From: Sinorhizobium arboris LMG 14919
GTDB taxonomy: Bacteria > Pseudomonadota > Alphaproteobacteria > Rhizobiales > Rhizobiaceae
DNA length: 64,000 nucleotides
Direction of reading: 5' to 3'
Assembly: GCF_000427465.1 (NCBI RefSeq)
Contig: NZ_ATYB01000014.1
Location: 1,015,570 to 1,079,569, forward strand
In this document: piece after piece, positions 9,376 to 18,633 of the stretch
How positions within the stretch are numbered: the first letter of the stretch is position 1
How the letters are laid out: every line of letters starts with the position of its first letter
Made by a program: the position numbers and the translations under genes
The notes under the pieces: model-generated
Seen by the model: the letters and a program-made list of their open reading frames with translations, nothing else
Database searches by the model: none
Told to the model about the DNA's origin: nothing

Positions 9376-9807
9376 TCAGCGGGGCGGAATCGAATAGGTT
9401 GCCGTCGCATGGGCGACCAGATCGGAGCTCGCGACCGGCTTTATCGAGGCGTCCAGAACGGCGAGCCGTTTGCCCAGCTTGAGGATTCGGCAGGTACATT
9501 CGAGCGGTTCCGGTTCCGGCTTGCGCAGGAAGTTGATGTTGAGGTTGGTCGTGACGGCTAGCGCGACGGGACCGATATGGGCGATGAGCGCGATATAGGC
9601 CGACACGTCCGCCAGCGCGAAGAGGGTAGGGCCCGAAACCGTGCCGCCCGGACGGATGTGGCGCTCGTTCGGATCGAGCCGCATCGTGGCGAAGCCCGGC
9701 CCGGTCTCCGTAACCTCGAAGACCTTTCCGTCTGTGTGGACCTGCGGGAAATCGGTATCGAGGAAGCGGTTGAGCTCCTCGACGGTCATGACCGGCTGCA
9801 GGGTCAT
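9376..9807 (-). CDS. PaaI-family hotdog-fold thioesterase
   Basis: A 143-residue hotdog-fold protein with the PaaI thioesterase pattern. [18 protein letters not shown] corresponds to the HGG-type active-site helix, and the dimer strand [15 protein letters not shown] follows. Such enzymes hydrolyse acyl- or aryl-CoA thioesters in the cytoplasm. The ATG at 9807 with GGAGAGAC upstream is preferred over an earlier frame start at 9870. It is divergent from an enoyl-CoA hydratase gene 168 bases away, which suggests a shared acyl-CoA context. Confidence 0.85.
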   Translation of the reverse strand: MTLQPVMTVEELNRFLDTDFPQVHTDGKVFEVTETGPGFATMRLDPNERHIRPGGTVSGPTLFALADVSAYIALIAHIGPVALAVTTNLNINFLRKPEPEPLECTCRILKLGKRLAVLDASIKPVASSDLVAHATATYSIPPR

Positions 9808-9975
9808 CGCGTCTCTCCAATGTTTCTTCGTGGCCGGATTCGTTACAGGACGTCCCGGAGCGCCGCGCAAGCGGGAAATTGGTCTTAGGCAGTTTCAGGT
9901 TCGTCCGGCGCTCGGACTTGAAAGAGCGGCGACGGCGGCGTACCACGGCAACATCGTCGATATGGGAGAGAGACC

Positions 9976-10797
9976 ATGGCGGACGTCGTTTCACTGAGGA
10001 AAGAAGAGTCGAACGGACCGTTACTGCGCGAGCTCAACGGTCCGGTTCTGAGACTGACCCTCAACAATCCCCCGGCAAACGTGCTTTCGATCGCCTTGAT
10101 GGAGGCACTGCTGGCAGCGCTCGAAGAAGCGGCCGCCTCCAAGGAGATCAAGGTGGTCGTGATCGCCGCGACCGGCAAACTTTTTTCCGCCGGCCACGAT
10201 CTCAAGGAAATGACCTCCCACAGGGCCGATCCCGACGGCGGCCGGGCTTTCTTCGAGCAAACGATCCGCCTTGCGGCCGAAATCATGCTGACGATCGCCA
10301 GGCTGCCGCAGGCGGTCATCGCCGAAGTCGACGGGCTGGCGACTGCCGCCGGGTGCCAGCTGGTCGCCAGTTGCGACCTCGCGATCTGCACCGACACGTC
10401 GACCTTCTGCACCCCTGGCGTGAATATCGGACTTTTCTGTTCTACGCCCATGGTTGCTCTGACGCGCGCAGCCCACCGCAAGCAGGCGATGGAGATGCTT
10501 CTGACCGGTGAGACGATCGATGCCGGAACGGCGAAGGAGTTCGGTCTCGTCAACCGCATCGTTCCGCAGCAGTATCTGCGTCAAGTCATCGATAAATATG
10601 CCTCGATCATTGCCTCCAAGTCGCCGCAGGCGCTCAAGATCGGCAAGGAGGCCTTTTACCGGCAGGCGGAAATGCCGCTTGCCGAGGCTTACGACTTCGC
10701 TGCCGGCGTGATGGTCGAGAACATGCTCGCACGCGATGCCGAGGAAGGCATCGGCGCCTTTCTCGGCAAACGCATGCCGGAATGGAAGAAGGAATAG
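9976..10797 (+). CDS. Enoyl-CoA hydratase/isomerase family protein
   Basis: A 273-residue crotonase-fold protein. The oxyanion-hole segments are present: FSAGHDLKEM and ATAAGCQLVASCDLAI. The family adds water to, or isomerises, enoyl-CoA esters in fatty acid or aromatic degradation. The second catalytic position lies in PGVNIGLFCSTPMVALTR, where the usual glutamate is not obvious, so it may be an isomerase or ECHDC3-like member rather than a classical hydratase. GGGAGAGA precedes the ATG. Confidence 0.88.
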   Translation: MADVVSLRKEESNGPLLRELNGPVLRLTLNNPPANVLSIALMEALLAALEEAAASKEIKVVVIAATGKLFSAGHDLKEMTSHRADPDGGRAFFEQTIRLAAEIMLTIARLPQAVIAEVDGLATAAGCQLVASCDLAICTDTSTFCTPGVNIGLFCSTPMVALTRAAHRKQAMEMLLTGETIDAGTAKEFGLVNRIVPQQYLRQVIDKYASIIASKSPQALKIGKEAFYRQAEMPLAEAYDFAAGVMVENMLARDAEEGIGAFLGKRMPEWKKE

Positions 10798-10809
10798 TCT
10801 GAAGCGGCA

Positions 10810-11646
10810 TCACGCGAGCCTGAGGAGCAATGCGCCGAGCGCAATGATGCAGGCGGCGACAATGCGCCAGGCGCTGACGCGCTCCTTGAGGAATACGACC
10901 GAGATGACGACGGCAAAGAGGATTGCCGTTTCGCGAAGCGCGGCGACGGTGGCGACCGGGGCTTTCGTCATCGCCCAGAGCGCAAGGCCATAGGAGCCGA
11001 TCGATCCGGCGCCGCCGATCAGCCCCCGCCACCAGTGACGGTTCACATGACGCGCGACAGGCTTGACGCCGCGCCGGGCAAAGGCCCAGCCGAAGAGAAG
11101 AACCGGCGGCAGCAATGCCATCCAGAGCGTATAGGATATGGCATTGCCGGAAATGCGCGCGCCTATGCCGTCGACATAGGTATAGCTGGCGATCACGCAC
11201 GCATTGAGCAGCGCCAGAGCGATCGCGTGCCTGCCGCCTTTGCGGGACTCGAAGGCGAGCGTCAGCACGCCCGCGGAGATTGTCATAATGCCGGCCAGTG
11301 CGCCGCCGGTCAGCTCCTCCCCGACAACGAGGCTGCTCGTCGCCGCAACGAGAAGGGGCGCGACGCCGCGCATCAGGGGATAGACCAGCCCGATGTCGCC
11401 TGCGCGGTACGCGGCTGCGACCAGCTGGAAATAGGCGAACTGGAACAGTGCCGAAACGAGGATGTAAGGCACGGCCTCGGAAGCGGGCATTGGGAGGAAG
11501 GGCAGGAACGGGAACGCAACGACCGCGCCGCCCAGCGACACCATGGCGGCATCGAGCGATTTCTCCGTGCCGGCCTTGACGAGCGCGTTCCAGGTCGCGT
11601 GCAGGAGCGCTCCGAGAAGTACGAGCGCAATGACGTCCGGCGGCAA
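10810..11646 (-). CDS. EamA/DMT-family transporter
   Basis: A polytopic membrane protein of about 278 residues with ten predicted helices in two EamA halves, the first starting ALVLLGALLHATWNALVKAG. The family exports or imports metabolites such as amino acids; the substrate is unknown. The open frame extends to 11793, but the extra N terminus is polar and unlike the family. A TTG start at 11646 with GAGG six bases upstream gives normal length and is my choice, with modest certainty about the exact start. Confidence 0.8.
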   Translation of the reverse strand: MPPDVIALVLLGALLHATWNALVKAGTEKSLDAAMVSLGGAVVAFPFLPFLPMPASEAVPYILVSALFQFAYFQLVAAAYRAGDIGLVYPLMRGVAPLLVAATSSLVVGEELTGGALAGIMTISAGVLTLAFESRKGGRHAIALALLNACVIASYTYVDGIGARISGNAISYTLWMALLPPVLLFGWAFARRGVKPVARHVNRHWWRGLIGGAGSIGSYGLALWAMTKAPVATVAALRETAILFAVVISVVFLKERVSAWRIVAACIIALGALLLRLA

Positions 11647-11836
11647 GATGAACCTCGGCGGGGTGATTGGGCGGGAAAGGCGGTTGTGGGCCTGCGTTGC
11701 CTGAAATGCAACCGGAATTACAGATCGGTCGCAACGAAACGGTGCAAATGCGTGCCTCGGGAAGGTGCCTCGGTTGACTCGCGGCCGCTCCACGCCAACT
11801 ATCGCCCCCCATGATCAACATGCCTGGACAACAAGC

Positions 11837-12265
11837 ATGAACCACGACGCCTACCCGGATTATTATCTCGCCGACATCCTTCGCGAGACGACGACCATTG
11901 CGCTCGTCGGCGCCTCGCCGAAGCCGGAGCGGCCGAGCTATCGCGTCATGGCCTTCCTTCTCCGTAAGGGATACCGCGTCATTCCGGTCAATCCCGGCCA
12001 TGCGGGCGGCAGGATCCTCGACCAGCCGGTAGTGGCGCGCCTTGCGGACATAAGGGAGCCGATCGATATGGTGGACGTCTTCCGCGCGGCTTCGGCCCTG
12101 CCCGCGCTCGTCGACGAGATCCTGGCGCTGCCCGCGCTTCCCAAGGTCGTCTGGGGACAATTGTCCGTCCGCGACGACGCGGCTGCAGCCAAGGCCGAGG
12201 CCGCAGGCATCAAGGTCGTCATGGACCGCTGCCCGGCAATCGAATATCCGCGGCTGGTCGGATGA
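11837..12265 (+). CDS. CoA-binding (YccU-like Rossmann) protein
   Basis: A 142-residue single CoA_binding domain protein. The motifs are IALVGASPKPERPSYRVM, VIPVNPGHAGG, and a C-terminal VMDRCPAIEYPRL typical of the YccU/YmdF family of succinyl-CoA-synthetase-like Rossmann folds. Precise function is not established for the family. The ATG in front of NHDAYPDYY is chosen because upstream frame extensions are not conserved. It sits 27 bases upstream of metZ and is likely cotranscribed with it. Confidence 0.85.
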   Translation: MNHDAYPDYYLADILRETTTIALVGASPKPERPSYRVMAFLLRKGYRVIPVNPGHAGGRILDQPVVARLADIREPIDMVDVFRAASALPALVDEILALPALPKVVWGQLSVRDDAAAAKAEAAGIKVVMDRCPAIEYPRLVG

Positions 12266-12292
12266 TCGTTTAGAAGTGAGGGAGGAACGACG

Positions 12293-13573
12293 ATGAAAGC
12301 CGGACCCGGTTTCAGCACGCTTGCAATTCATGCCGGAGCCCAACCCGATCCGACCACCGGCGCGCGCGCGACGCCGATCTACCAGACGACCAGCTTCGTC
12401 TTCAACGATACGGATCATGCGGCGGCGCTCTTCGGCCTCCAGCAATTCGGCAATATCTATACCCGGATCATGAACCCGACGCAGGCCGTACTGGAGGAGC
12501 GGATCGCCGCGCTCGAAGGCGGAACTGCGGCACTTGCTGTTTCCTCGGGCCATGCGGCCCAGCACCTCGTTTTCCATACGATCATGAAGCCGGGCGACAA
12601 TTTCGTTGCCGCCAGGCAGCTTTACGGCGGTTCGGTCAACCAGTTCGGCCAGGCCTTCCAGGCATTCGACTGGCAGGTCCGCTGGGCCGATGCGGCGGAT
12701 CCGGAAAGCTTCGATGCGCATATCGACGAACGCACCAGGGCGATCTTCATCGAAAGCCTCGCCAACCCCGGCGGCACTTTCGTCGATATTGCCGCGATCG
12801 CCGAAGTTGCGCGCCGGCACGGACTGCCGCTCATCGTCGATAATACGATGGCGACGCCCTATCTGATGCGGCCGCTCGAACACGGCGCCGATATCGTCGT
12901 CCATTCGCTGACCAAGTTCATCGGCGGCCACGGCAATTCGATGGGCGGCATCATCGTCGACGGCGGTACGTTCGACTGGTCGAAATCGGGCAAGTATCCG
13001 CTGCTGTCGGAGCCGAGGCCGGAATATGGCGGCGTCGTCCTGCACCAGGCCTTCGGCAATTTCGCCTTCGCCATCGCCGCACGTGTCTTGGGCCTGAGAG
13101 ATTTCGGTCCGGCGATCTCGCCCTTCAACGCGTTCCTGATCCAGACCGGCGTCGAGACGCTTCCGCTGAGGATGCAGCGCCATTGCGACAACGCGCTGGA
13201 GGTCGCCAGATGGCTGAAGGGGCATGAGAAAGTATCCTGGGTCCGCTATTCCGGGCTCGAAGACGATCCGAACCACGCGCTGCAGAAGCGCTATTCGCCG
13301 AAGGGGGCGGGGGCCGTCTTCACTTTCGGCCTCGCCGACGGATACGAGGCGGGAAAGCGCTTCGTCGAGGCGCTGGAAATGTTCTCCCATCTTGCCAATA
13401 TCGGCGACACGCGTTCGCTCGTCATCCATCCGGCGTCGACCACCCACCGGCAGCTCACGCCGGAGCAGCAGGTCGCCGCAGGCGCCGGACCCGACGTCAT
13501 CCGGTTGTCGATCGGCATCGAGGATGTGGCCGACATCATCGCCGATCTGGAACAGGCGTTGGCTAAAGCTTGA
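12293..13573 (+). CDS. metZ: O-acetylhomoserine (thiol)-lyase / sulfhydrylase
   Basis: A 426-residue PLP enzyme of the Cys/Met metabolism family that makes homocysteine from an acylated homoserine and sulfide, the direct sulfhydrylation route to methionine. Motifs are NIYTRIMNPTQAVLEERIAA, the substrate-binding VSSGHAAQHL, the PLP lysine in VHSLTKFIGGHGNSMGG, and the C-terminal SLVIHPASTTH. Length and motifs favour the O-acetylhomoserine type (MetY/MetZ) over cystathionine synthase. A strong GGGAGGAACGACG precedes the ATG. A cupin gene follows after 20 bases. Confidence 0.93.
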   Translation: MKAGPGFSTLAIHAGAQPDPTTGARATPIYQTTSFVFNDTDHAAALFGLQQFGNIYTRIMNPTQAVLEERIAALEGGTAALAVSSGHAAQHLVFHTIMKPGDNFVAARQLYGGSVNQFGQAFQAFDWQVRWADAADPESFDAHIDERTRAIFIESLANPGGTFVDIAAIAEVARRHGLPLIVDNTMATPYLMRPLEHGADIVVHSLTKFIGGHGNSMGGIIVDGGTFDWSKSGKYPLLSEPRPEYGGVVLHQAFGNFAFAIAARVLGLRDFGPAISPFNAFLIQTGVETLPLRMQRHCDNALEVARWLKGHEKVSWVRYSGLEDDPNHALQKRYSPKGAGAVFTFGLADGYEAGKRFVEALEMFSHLANIGDTRSLVIHPASTTHRQLTPEQQVAAGAGPDVIRLSIGIEDVADIIADLEQALAKA

Positions 13574-13593
13574 GCGCACGCGGAGGGCTTCCA

Positions 13594-13935
13594 ATGCGCC
13601 ATATGCTGAAATTCAACCCTTCCTCTGTCGACCCTGAGATCGGGGCGCCGGCGCCCGACAGGCTGATTTCAGGACATCCGGAGTTTCGCACCTGGAATTT
13701 CGAGGAGGCCGACGGGCTCTATGCCGGCATATGGGAAGCCACTCCCGGCAAGTGGCGGATCGTCTATGACGAGTGGGAGTATTTTCACGTCCTCTCCGGT
13801 CATTCGATCGTGACCGAAGAGGGCGGGGAGGTCTTTCACCTCAAGGCCGGCGACAGCCTGGTACTGAGACCCGGCTTCAAAGGAACCTGGGAAGTGGTTG
13901 AAACGACTCGCAAGGACTACGTGATCCGTGTCTGA
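13594..13935 (+). CDS. Cupin_3 (DUF861) domain protein
   Basis: A 113-residue single cupin with the DUF861 pattern (WRIVYDEWEYFHVLSGHSIV, then GDSLVLRPGFKGTWEV). Family members bind a metal or small ligand; specific activity is unknown. The ATG at 13594 has GGAGGG at ideal distance, whereas an earlier TTG overlaps the metZ stop. It is probably in one transcript with metZ. Confidence 0.85.
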   Translation: MRHMLKFNPSSVDPEIGAPAPDRLISGHPEFRTWNFEEADGLYAGIWEATPGKWRIVYDEWEYFHVLSGHSIVTEEGGEVFHLKAGDSLVLRPGFKGTWEVVETTRKDYVIRV

Positions 13936-14078
13936 CGCCGGCCGCCTGGATCGCTGTGACGGGCACGGCGACGAGGAAGTCGGGGGGTAGGCGTTACGGC
14001 AGTGCCTGTGTGCGGGCATGCTGCACCTGCGGCGCGGCCTATGTTTCGTATCGAAGGACTACGTCCGTCCTCCTTCCA

Positions 14079-14110
14079 GCCTCATCCCTGTGACGGGCAC
14101 AAGAATGAGG
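14079..14110. repeat. Degenerate palindromic element (CCTGTGAC...CACA type)
   Basis: CCTCATCCCTGTGACGGGCA continuing to AATGAGG forms an imperfect hairpin (outer stem CCTCAT/ATGAGG). A cleaner relative, GATTCCTGTG/CACAGGAATC, lies at 40387-40411, so this looks like a dispersed intergenic repeat. The rest of 13936-14177 shows no gene. Confidence 0.4.
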
Positions 14111-14177
14111 TTGGGGAGGGGCAGATGTACGGCGGCTTCCGGTTGCTGGCCGTTGCCCAAGGTATCGAAGCCGTCGT

Positions 14178-14264
14178 TCACCAGACGAGATCGAGCCGCT
14201 GCAGACCATGAAAGTGGAAAGCATCCCTGACCGCCGGCTCGGTCTTGAACTGCATTCCGGGAAG
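14178..14264 (-). pseudogene. C-terminal fragment of a second cytochrome P450 gene
   Basis: This frame encodes 28 residues ending at a stop (LPGMQFKTEP continuing to RLDLVW). It aligns without gaps to the last 28 residues of the complete P450 gene at 16199-16285, with 21 identical positions by my count. DNA similarity also continues a little past the stop. Upstream of the Leu codon it runs straight into the end of the arylsulfatase gene and no more P450 sequence is seen. It is therefore a divergent duplicate end, not an exact copy. It lies on the far side of the sulfatase gene from the intact P450, like an insertion scar. Confidence 0.8.
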
Positions 14265-14288
14265 CCCCACGGCGCGCATCTGTGTTGT

Positions 14289-15923
14289 CTACTGGACGCT
14301 GGATCTGGCCGCCTTTTCCTTGATCTTTTCCTCGACGTCACGCGCTATTTGATCGATCGAGAAGCTCGCAGGCTCTTGGCTGGGCGGATACTCCACGAAG
14401 CTCTCCAGGAAGCCCGCCGCATGCATTGTGAGTTGAGCGACCTTGAAATCGTTTCGAACGAGCCAGTCGAAATACTGATCCGACACAATATCGGCCTGCT
14501 CATATGGGTCCATTCTGAGATTGTAGAGCTTGGGCACCCTTAGCGGAGTGAACGGCTCCTGCCAGACGGCGAAGCCGCCGGGATGCTTCATTTCGACGAA
14601 GACCGCTTTCCAGTCGCCGAGCCTGTACGCAACCAAAACGCCATCGTCGTTGAAGTAGGCGAATTCGTTGCGTGCGCTTTTGTCCGTAGCACCGGTCAGA
14701 TATGGAAGCTGGTTGTAGCCGTCGAGATGAACTTTGTAGTTCTTGCCGCCGATATCGGTTCCCGTCAGAAGGCGGTCCTTGATGTCGGCGTCACCGGCTG
14801 CTGCAAGCAGCGTGGGAAACCAGTCCAGCCCGGAGAACATCTGTCGCGAGATCTGCCCTGGCTTGATCTTCCCCGGCCAGCGGACCATGGCGGGCACGCG
14901 GAACGCGCCCTCGAAGTTGGAGTCCTTCTCGTTGCGGAAGGGCGAGGCAGCGGCGTCGGGCCACGTCCAGCGGTTCGGACCGTTATCCGTCGTGTAGACG
15001 ACGATCGTATTGTCGGTGATGCCCAGATCATCAAGGGTCTTGAGCAGTTTGCCGACGTCGCCGTCGTGCTCGATCATGCCGTCGGCGTAGAAGTTTCCGG
15101 GCATGCCGCTTTGTCCGAGCATCTCCGGACGGACGTGCGTGAACAGATGCATGCGCGTGGTGTTCATCCACGTGAAGAATGGCTTGCCCTGCTGCACTTG
15201 TCTCTTGATGAAGTCGATTGCGGCGTCGGTCGTCTCGTCATCGATCGTTTCCATGCGCTTCTTGGTCAGTGCGCCGGTGTCTTCGATCTTTCCGTCCGCT
15301 GACGCTTTCAGCACGCCGCGCGGCGAATTCATCTTGGTAAACGCCTCGTCATCCTTCGGCCAGGTCGGATTTTCCGGCTCCTCCTCCGCATTCAGGTGAT
15401 AGAGGTTGCCGAAGAATTCGTCGAAGCCGTGGTTGGTCGGCAGGTATTCGTCCCGGTCGCCGAGATGGTTCTTGCCAAACTGCCCGGTGGCGTAGCCCAA
15501 CGGCTTCAGCGCCTGCGCGATGGTGACGTCGCGGTCCTGGAGGCCGACTGTCGCTCCCGGTACGCCGACCTTGGAGAGTCCGGTTCTCTTGGGCGTTTGG
15601 CCGGTGATGAAGGAGGACCGTCCCGCCGTGCACGAGTTTTCCGCGTAGTAATCGGTGAAGATCACGCCTTCCCTGGCGATGCGGTCGATATTGGGGGTCT
15701 CATACCCCATCACGCCCATTGAGTAGGCGCTGATGTTGGTCTGTCCGATATCGTCACCGAAGATGACGAGGATGTTTGGCTTGGCGGCATCTTGCGCGTC
15801 GGCGCTCGTGCTATGGCTCATGAGACTGGAAACGAGAACCGTCCCAGCCAGTGCAATTGTCTTGAGACTGAATTTAATTCGTGGCGGGTCGAATAGACCG
15901 CTACAACTCAGGGGCATGCGCAT
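14289..15923 (-). CDS. Secreted arylsulfatase (formylglycine sulfatase)
   Basis: A 544-residue sulfatase. The N terminus has a signal-peptide-like hydrophobic stretch (IALAGTVLVSSLM) followed by ADAQDAAKPNILVIFGDDIG, whose two Asp residues are metal ligands. The maturation motif CTAGR (C-x-A-x-R), within NSCTAGRSSF, is where Cys becomes formylglycine. Other conserved blocks are GQFGKNHLGD, VVYTTDNGPN and RVPAMVRWPG. It should hydrolyse sulfate esters in the periplasm and needs a formylglycine-generating enzyme or anaerobic equivalent, not seen here. The ATG at 15923 has GGGAG seven bases upstream, better than the frame start at 15956. It sits between a P450 fragment and the intact P450, suggesting it was inserted. 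Confidence 0.9.
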   Translation of the reverse strand: MRMPLSCSGLFDPPRIKFSLKTIALAGTVLVSSLMSHSTSADAQDAAKPNILVIFGDDIGQTNISAYSMGVMGYETPNIDRIAREGVIFTDYYAENSCTAGRSSFITGQTPKRTGLSKVGVPGATVGLQDRDVTIAQALKPLGYATGQFGKNHLGDRDEYLPTNHGFDEFFGNLYHLNAEEEPENPTWPKDDEAFTKMNSPRGVLKASADGKIEDTGALTKKRMETIDDETTDAAIDFIKRQVQQGKPFFTWMNTTRMHLFTHVRPEMLGQSGMPGNFYADGMIEHDGDVGKLLKTLDDLGITDNTIVVYTTDNGPNRWTWPDAAASPFRNEKDSNFEGAFRVPAMVRWPGKIKPGQISRQMFSGLDWFPTLLAAAGDADIKDRLLTGTDIGGKNYKVHLDGYNQLPYLTGATDKSARNEFAYFNDDGVLVAYRLGDWKAVFVEMKHPGGFAVWQEPFTPLRVPKLYNLRMDPYEQADIVSDQYFDWLVRNDFKVAQLTMHAAGFLESFVEYPPSQEPASFSIDQIARDVEEKIKEKAARSSVQ

Positions 15924-16198
15924 CACATCACTCCCTTGCAGCAAATATGTCATCAATTCACTGGGTTACCATTCGATAACGGCCGGAGACTATTGTCTAA
16001 ACCAGCCGTTGTACAGCTCGGAAAACTAGCCTCGCCCCGCCTTTGAATTTGCGGGTTGGTGCGACTCCAGGTGGGCTTCAGCCGCCGAGGTTGTGAGTGC
16101 CATCAGCGGCATGTGCCGCTGCCAGAAAGTCAAGGAAGCTGCGGACGGAAGGAAGCAACCCTGCGTGTGGGGGGAGCGTAGCGATTTCGAGCCGCCGC

Positions 16199-17446
16199 TC
16201 ACCAGACGAGATCGAGCCGCTCCAGACCATGAAAGTGGAAGGCGTCCTTGACCGGCGGCTCGTTCCTGAGTCGCATTCCCGGAAGCCGCTGAAAAAGGAT
16301 CGGCAGCGAAATCTGCAGTTCCAGCCGGGCCAGCGGTGCTCCGATGCAGAAATGCAGTCCGGCGCCGAAGGAAACATTCGCGCCTTCGTTGCGATGCGGC
16401 TGGAACTCGTCCGGAGACGAAAACTTGCGCGGATCGACATTCGCCGCGCCGAGCATGAGGCCGATCTTGTCCCCTTTCCTGAGGGCGATGCCGTCCTCGA
16501 GCTCGATGTCCGTGAGCGCGTAGCGCTGAAAGATGTGCAGGGGCGCGGCAAAACGCAGACACTCTTCGACCGTGCGCTCCGTCGTTTCCCCGTTCGAGAA
16601 GAGTTCGGCGGGAGAGAGGCCGGACTGCAGGATCGTGCGCACGGCATTGCCGATCTGGTGGACCGTCGCCTCGTGCCCCGCGTTCAAAAGAAGGACCGTC
16701 GTCGAAATCAGTTCCGCGTCCGACAGGCGCTCGCCGTCCTTTTCCGAAGTGATCATATGGGTGAGGAGGTCGTTCGCCGGATTGGTACGCTTCTCTGCGA
16801 CGATATCCCTGAGGTAATCGGCGAATTCCGCCGAGGCCATATTGGCGTCGAGCTCCGTCTCCAGGCTGGGGTTGAAGACATACATTTTCACCATGCGGTG
16901 CGACCAGTCGAGCAGACGCGGCGCCGCTTCGACCGGAATGCCGAGCATTCGCGCGATGATGGTGACCGGGATAGTCTCGGCATAGGTCTTCAGCAGCTCG
17001 GTCTCGCCATCCTTCTCGAAGCCGTCGATCACCGCATGGGAGAGCGCCTCGATTTCCGGCCTGAGCTGTTCGATCTGCCGGGAGACGAAGGCGCGATTGA
17101 CGAGCGTTCGCAGCCGCGTATGGGCGGGAGGCTCCAGTTCGAGCAGCGAGTGCGCCTCAAGCGCGTCGAAGTCCTTCAGGTGCGGTTTCGGCTCAGGCAT
17201 GCCAAGCTCTTCCCGGGTCGCGACATGCAGGATCTGCCGGCCGAAACGACGGTCGCGCAACAGACTGTTCACCTGCTCGTAGCCCGCAAAGAACCACTGC
17301 TGCGGTTCTTCCCAGAAAAACGCCGGACAGTGTGCATGGAGCGCCGCGTAGGCCGGGAGCGGATTGCGGAAGAAGTCGGGGTTGCGGACATCAAGGGAAA
17401 CGCGCCGGGCGGCGCCGTCGATGGTAATACCGGGGGAGATGAACAT
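16199..17446 (-). CDS. Cytochrome P450
   Basis: A 415-residue bacterial class I P450. Visible are the I-helix LLLNAGHEATVHQIGN with the acid-threonine oxygen-activation pair, the K-helix ExxR in EECLRF, and the heme loop FGAGLHFCIGAPLARLEL with the cysteine thiolate. It monooxygenates an unknown substrate in the cytoplasm using separate redox partners, none of which is adjacent. The start MFISPGITID is chosen because upstream residues to 17632 are not P450-like. A divergent copy of its last 28 codons lies at 14178-14264 beyond the sulfatase. Confidence 0.93.
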   Translation of the reverse strand: MFISPGITIDGAARRVSLDVRNPDFFRNPLPAYAALHAHCPAFFWEEPQQWFFAGYEQVNSLLRDRRFGRQILHVATREELGMPEPKPHLKDFDALEAHSLLELEPPAHTRLRTLVNRAFVSRQIEQLRPEIEALSHAVIDGFEKDGETELLKTYAETIPVTIIARMLGIPVEAAPRLLDWSHRMVKMYVFNPSLETELDANMASAEFADYLRDIVAEKRTNPANDLLTHMITSEKDGERLSDAELISTTVLLLNAGHEATVHQIGNAVRTILQSGLSPAELFSNGETTERTVEECLRFAAPLHIFQRYALTDIELEDGIALRKGDKIGLMLGAANVDPRKFSSPDEFQPHRNEGANVSFGAGLHFCIGAPLARLELQISLPILFQRLPGMRLRNEPPVKDAFHFHGLERLDLVW

Positions 17447-17617
17447 GATCTCGACTCTTCGAATGCTGCAATCGGATGCGACAGGCATCTGTATTGCGCC
17501 ATGAGCATTTACTGCAAGTGCCTCCGGCACCGGAAGGAACAACATTGCCGGTAGACGCTTTTTCGGTAGCACCGCGCGACCTATTTGAGCATGATGCGGC
17601 AGCAAACAGGGAGCGGC

Positions 17618-18478
17618 ATGGCAAAGGCGCAAGGCAATCTATCCGCGGGCATCATGGCCGCGATCCGAAAACGACGGCCCACGATCGTCAACCGTGATGC
17701 CGCCGTGAACCGCGGCGATATCGTGATCGCCTCCTACAATATCCACAAATGCGTCGGCACCGACGGGCGCTTCGATCCGCCGCGAATTGCACAGGTCATC
17801 GCCGAAATCGGTGCTGACATCGTGGCGCTTCAGGAAGCCGACCAGCGTTTCGGCGAACGCGCAGGGCTCCTCGATCTCGAGCATCTTCGCCGTGAGGCGC
17901 ATCTTGTTTCCGTCCCGATTTCGCCTTTCACGGAGAAGGGCCATGGATGGCACGGCAACGTCCTGCTGCTCCGTGAAGGTGCGGTTTCCGACGTGCGGCA
18001 GCTGAAATTGCCTGGCGTCGAGCCGCGCGGTGCCCTCGTTGTCGATCTCGACCTGCAAGCGGGACCGTTGCGGGTGATCGCCGCTCATCTGGGCCTGCTG
18101 CGTCATTCCCGGGCGCGCCAGGCGGAAACGCTCTTGAAGGCGACCGCGGATGCCGCCGGCCGGCCGACGCTGTTGATCGGTGACCTCAACGAATGGCGCA
18201 TGGGCAAGCGGTCCTCGCTCACCTTCCTCAGTCCGACGTTCGACCCGTCGCATGCGGCGGTCGCCAGTTTTCCCTCACGCTTTCCGTTGCTGCCGCTCGA
18301 CCGGGTGCTCGGCAATCCGCATCATCTGGTGACCTCGGTGGAGGTTCACGACACACCCCTGGCGCGCGTGGCTTCGGATCATCTGCCCGTCAAGGCGTCG
18401 ATCGATCTCAAGGCCGCCGCCCAAAAGGACGACGCCGAGGGCGAGCAAGCCCGTTTGGCGGATGCGGGGCAGGGATAA
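17618..18478 (+). CDS. Endonuclease/exonuclease/phosphatase (EEP) family hydrolase
   Basis: A 286-residue EEP-fold protein. VIASYNIHKCVGTDGRFD carries the Asn, VALQEAD the metal-binding Glu, AAHLGLLRHSR the His, TLLIGDLNEWR the Asp-Asn pair, and ASDHLPVKASI the terminal Asp-His. The family cleaves phosphodiesters in DNA, nucleotides or lipids; substrate unknown. GGGAGC before the ATG at 17618 favours this start over two nearby upstream ATGs. The next gene is a phospholipase D-like protein on the same strand, a pairing that hints at phospholipid or phosphodiester metabolism. Confidence 0.85.
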   Translation: MAKAQGNLSAGIMAAIRKRRPTIVNRDAAVNRGDIVIASYNIHKCVGTDGRFDPPRIAQVIAEIGADIVALQEADQRFGERAGLLDLEHLRREAHLVSVPISPFTEKGHGWHGNVLLLREGAVSDVRQLKLPGVEPRGALVVDLDLQAGPLRVIAAHLGLLRHSRARQAETLLKATADAAGRPTLLIGDLNEWRMGKRSSLTFLSPTFDPSHAAVASFPSRFPLLPLDRVLGNPHHLVTSVEVHDTPLARVASDHLPVKASIDLKAAAQKDDAEGEQARLADAGQG

Positions 18479-18633
18479 CGATGCCGCACGCCTTATAGAC
18501 GGCGCGAAGGCCGTCGCAGTACTTTGGTTTGCTGCATGTTTTCGTCCCAAGCCGTGTAACGGTTTTCCGCGGGAAGCGCGTAGTTCAAAGGGTGGAGCCG
18601 GCTCCGGTAGAACATGCGGCAGGGCAGCGTCTG

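Noticed and set aside
9162..9410. N-terminal extension of rplM
   Set aside because: The extension crosses a strong promoter and is absent from L13 proteins; the MATFVQ start gives normal length.
13570..13935. Longer cupin form starting at TTG 13570
   Set aside because: It overlaps the metZ stop and lacks a ribosome-binding site, while ATG 13594 has GGAGGG.
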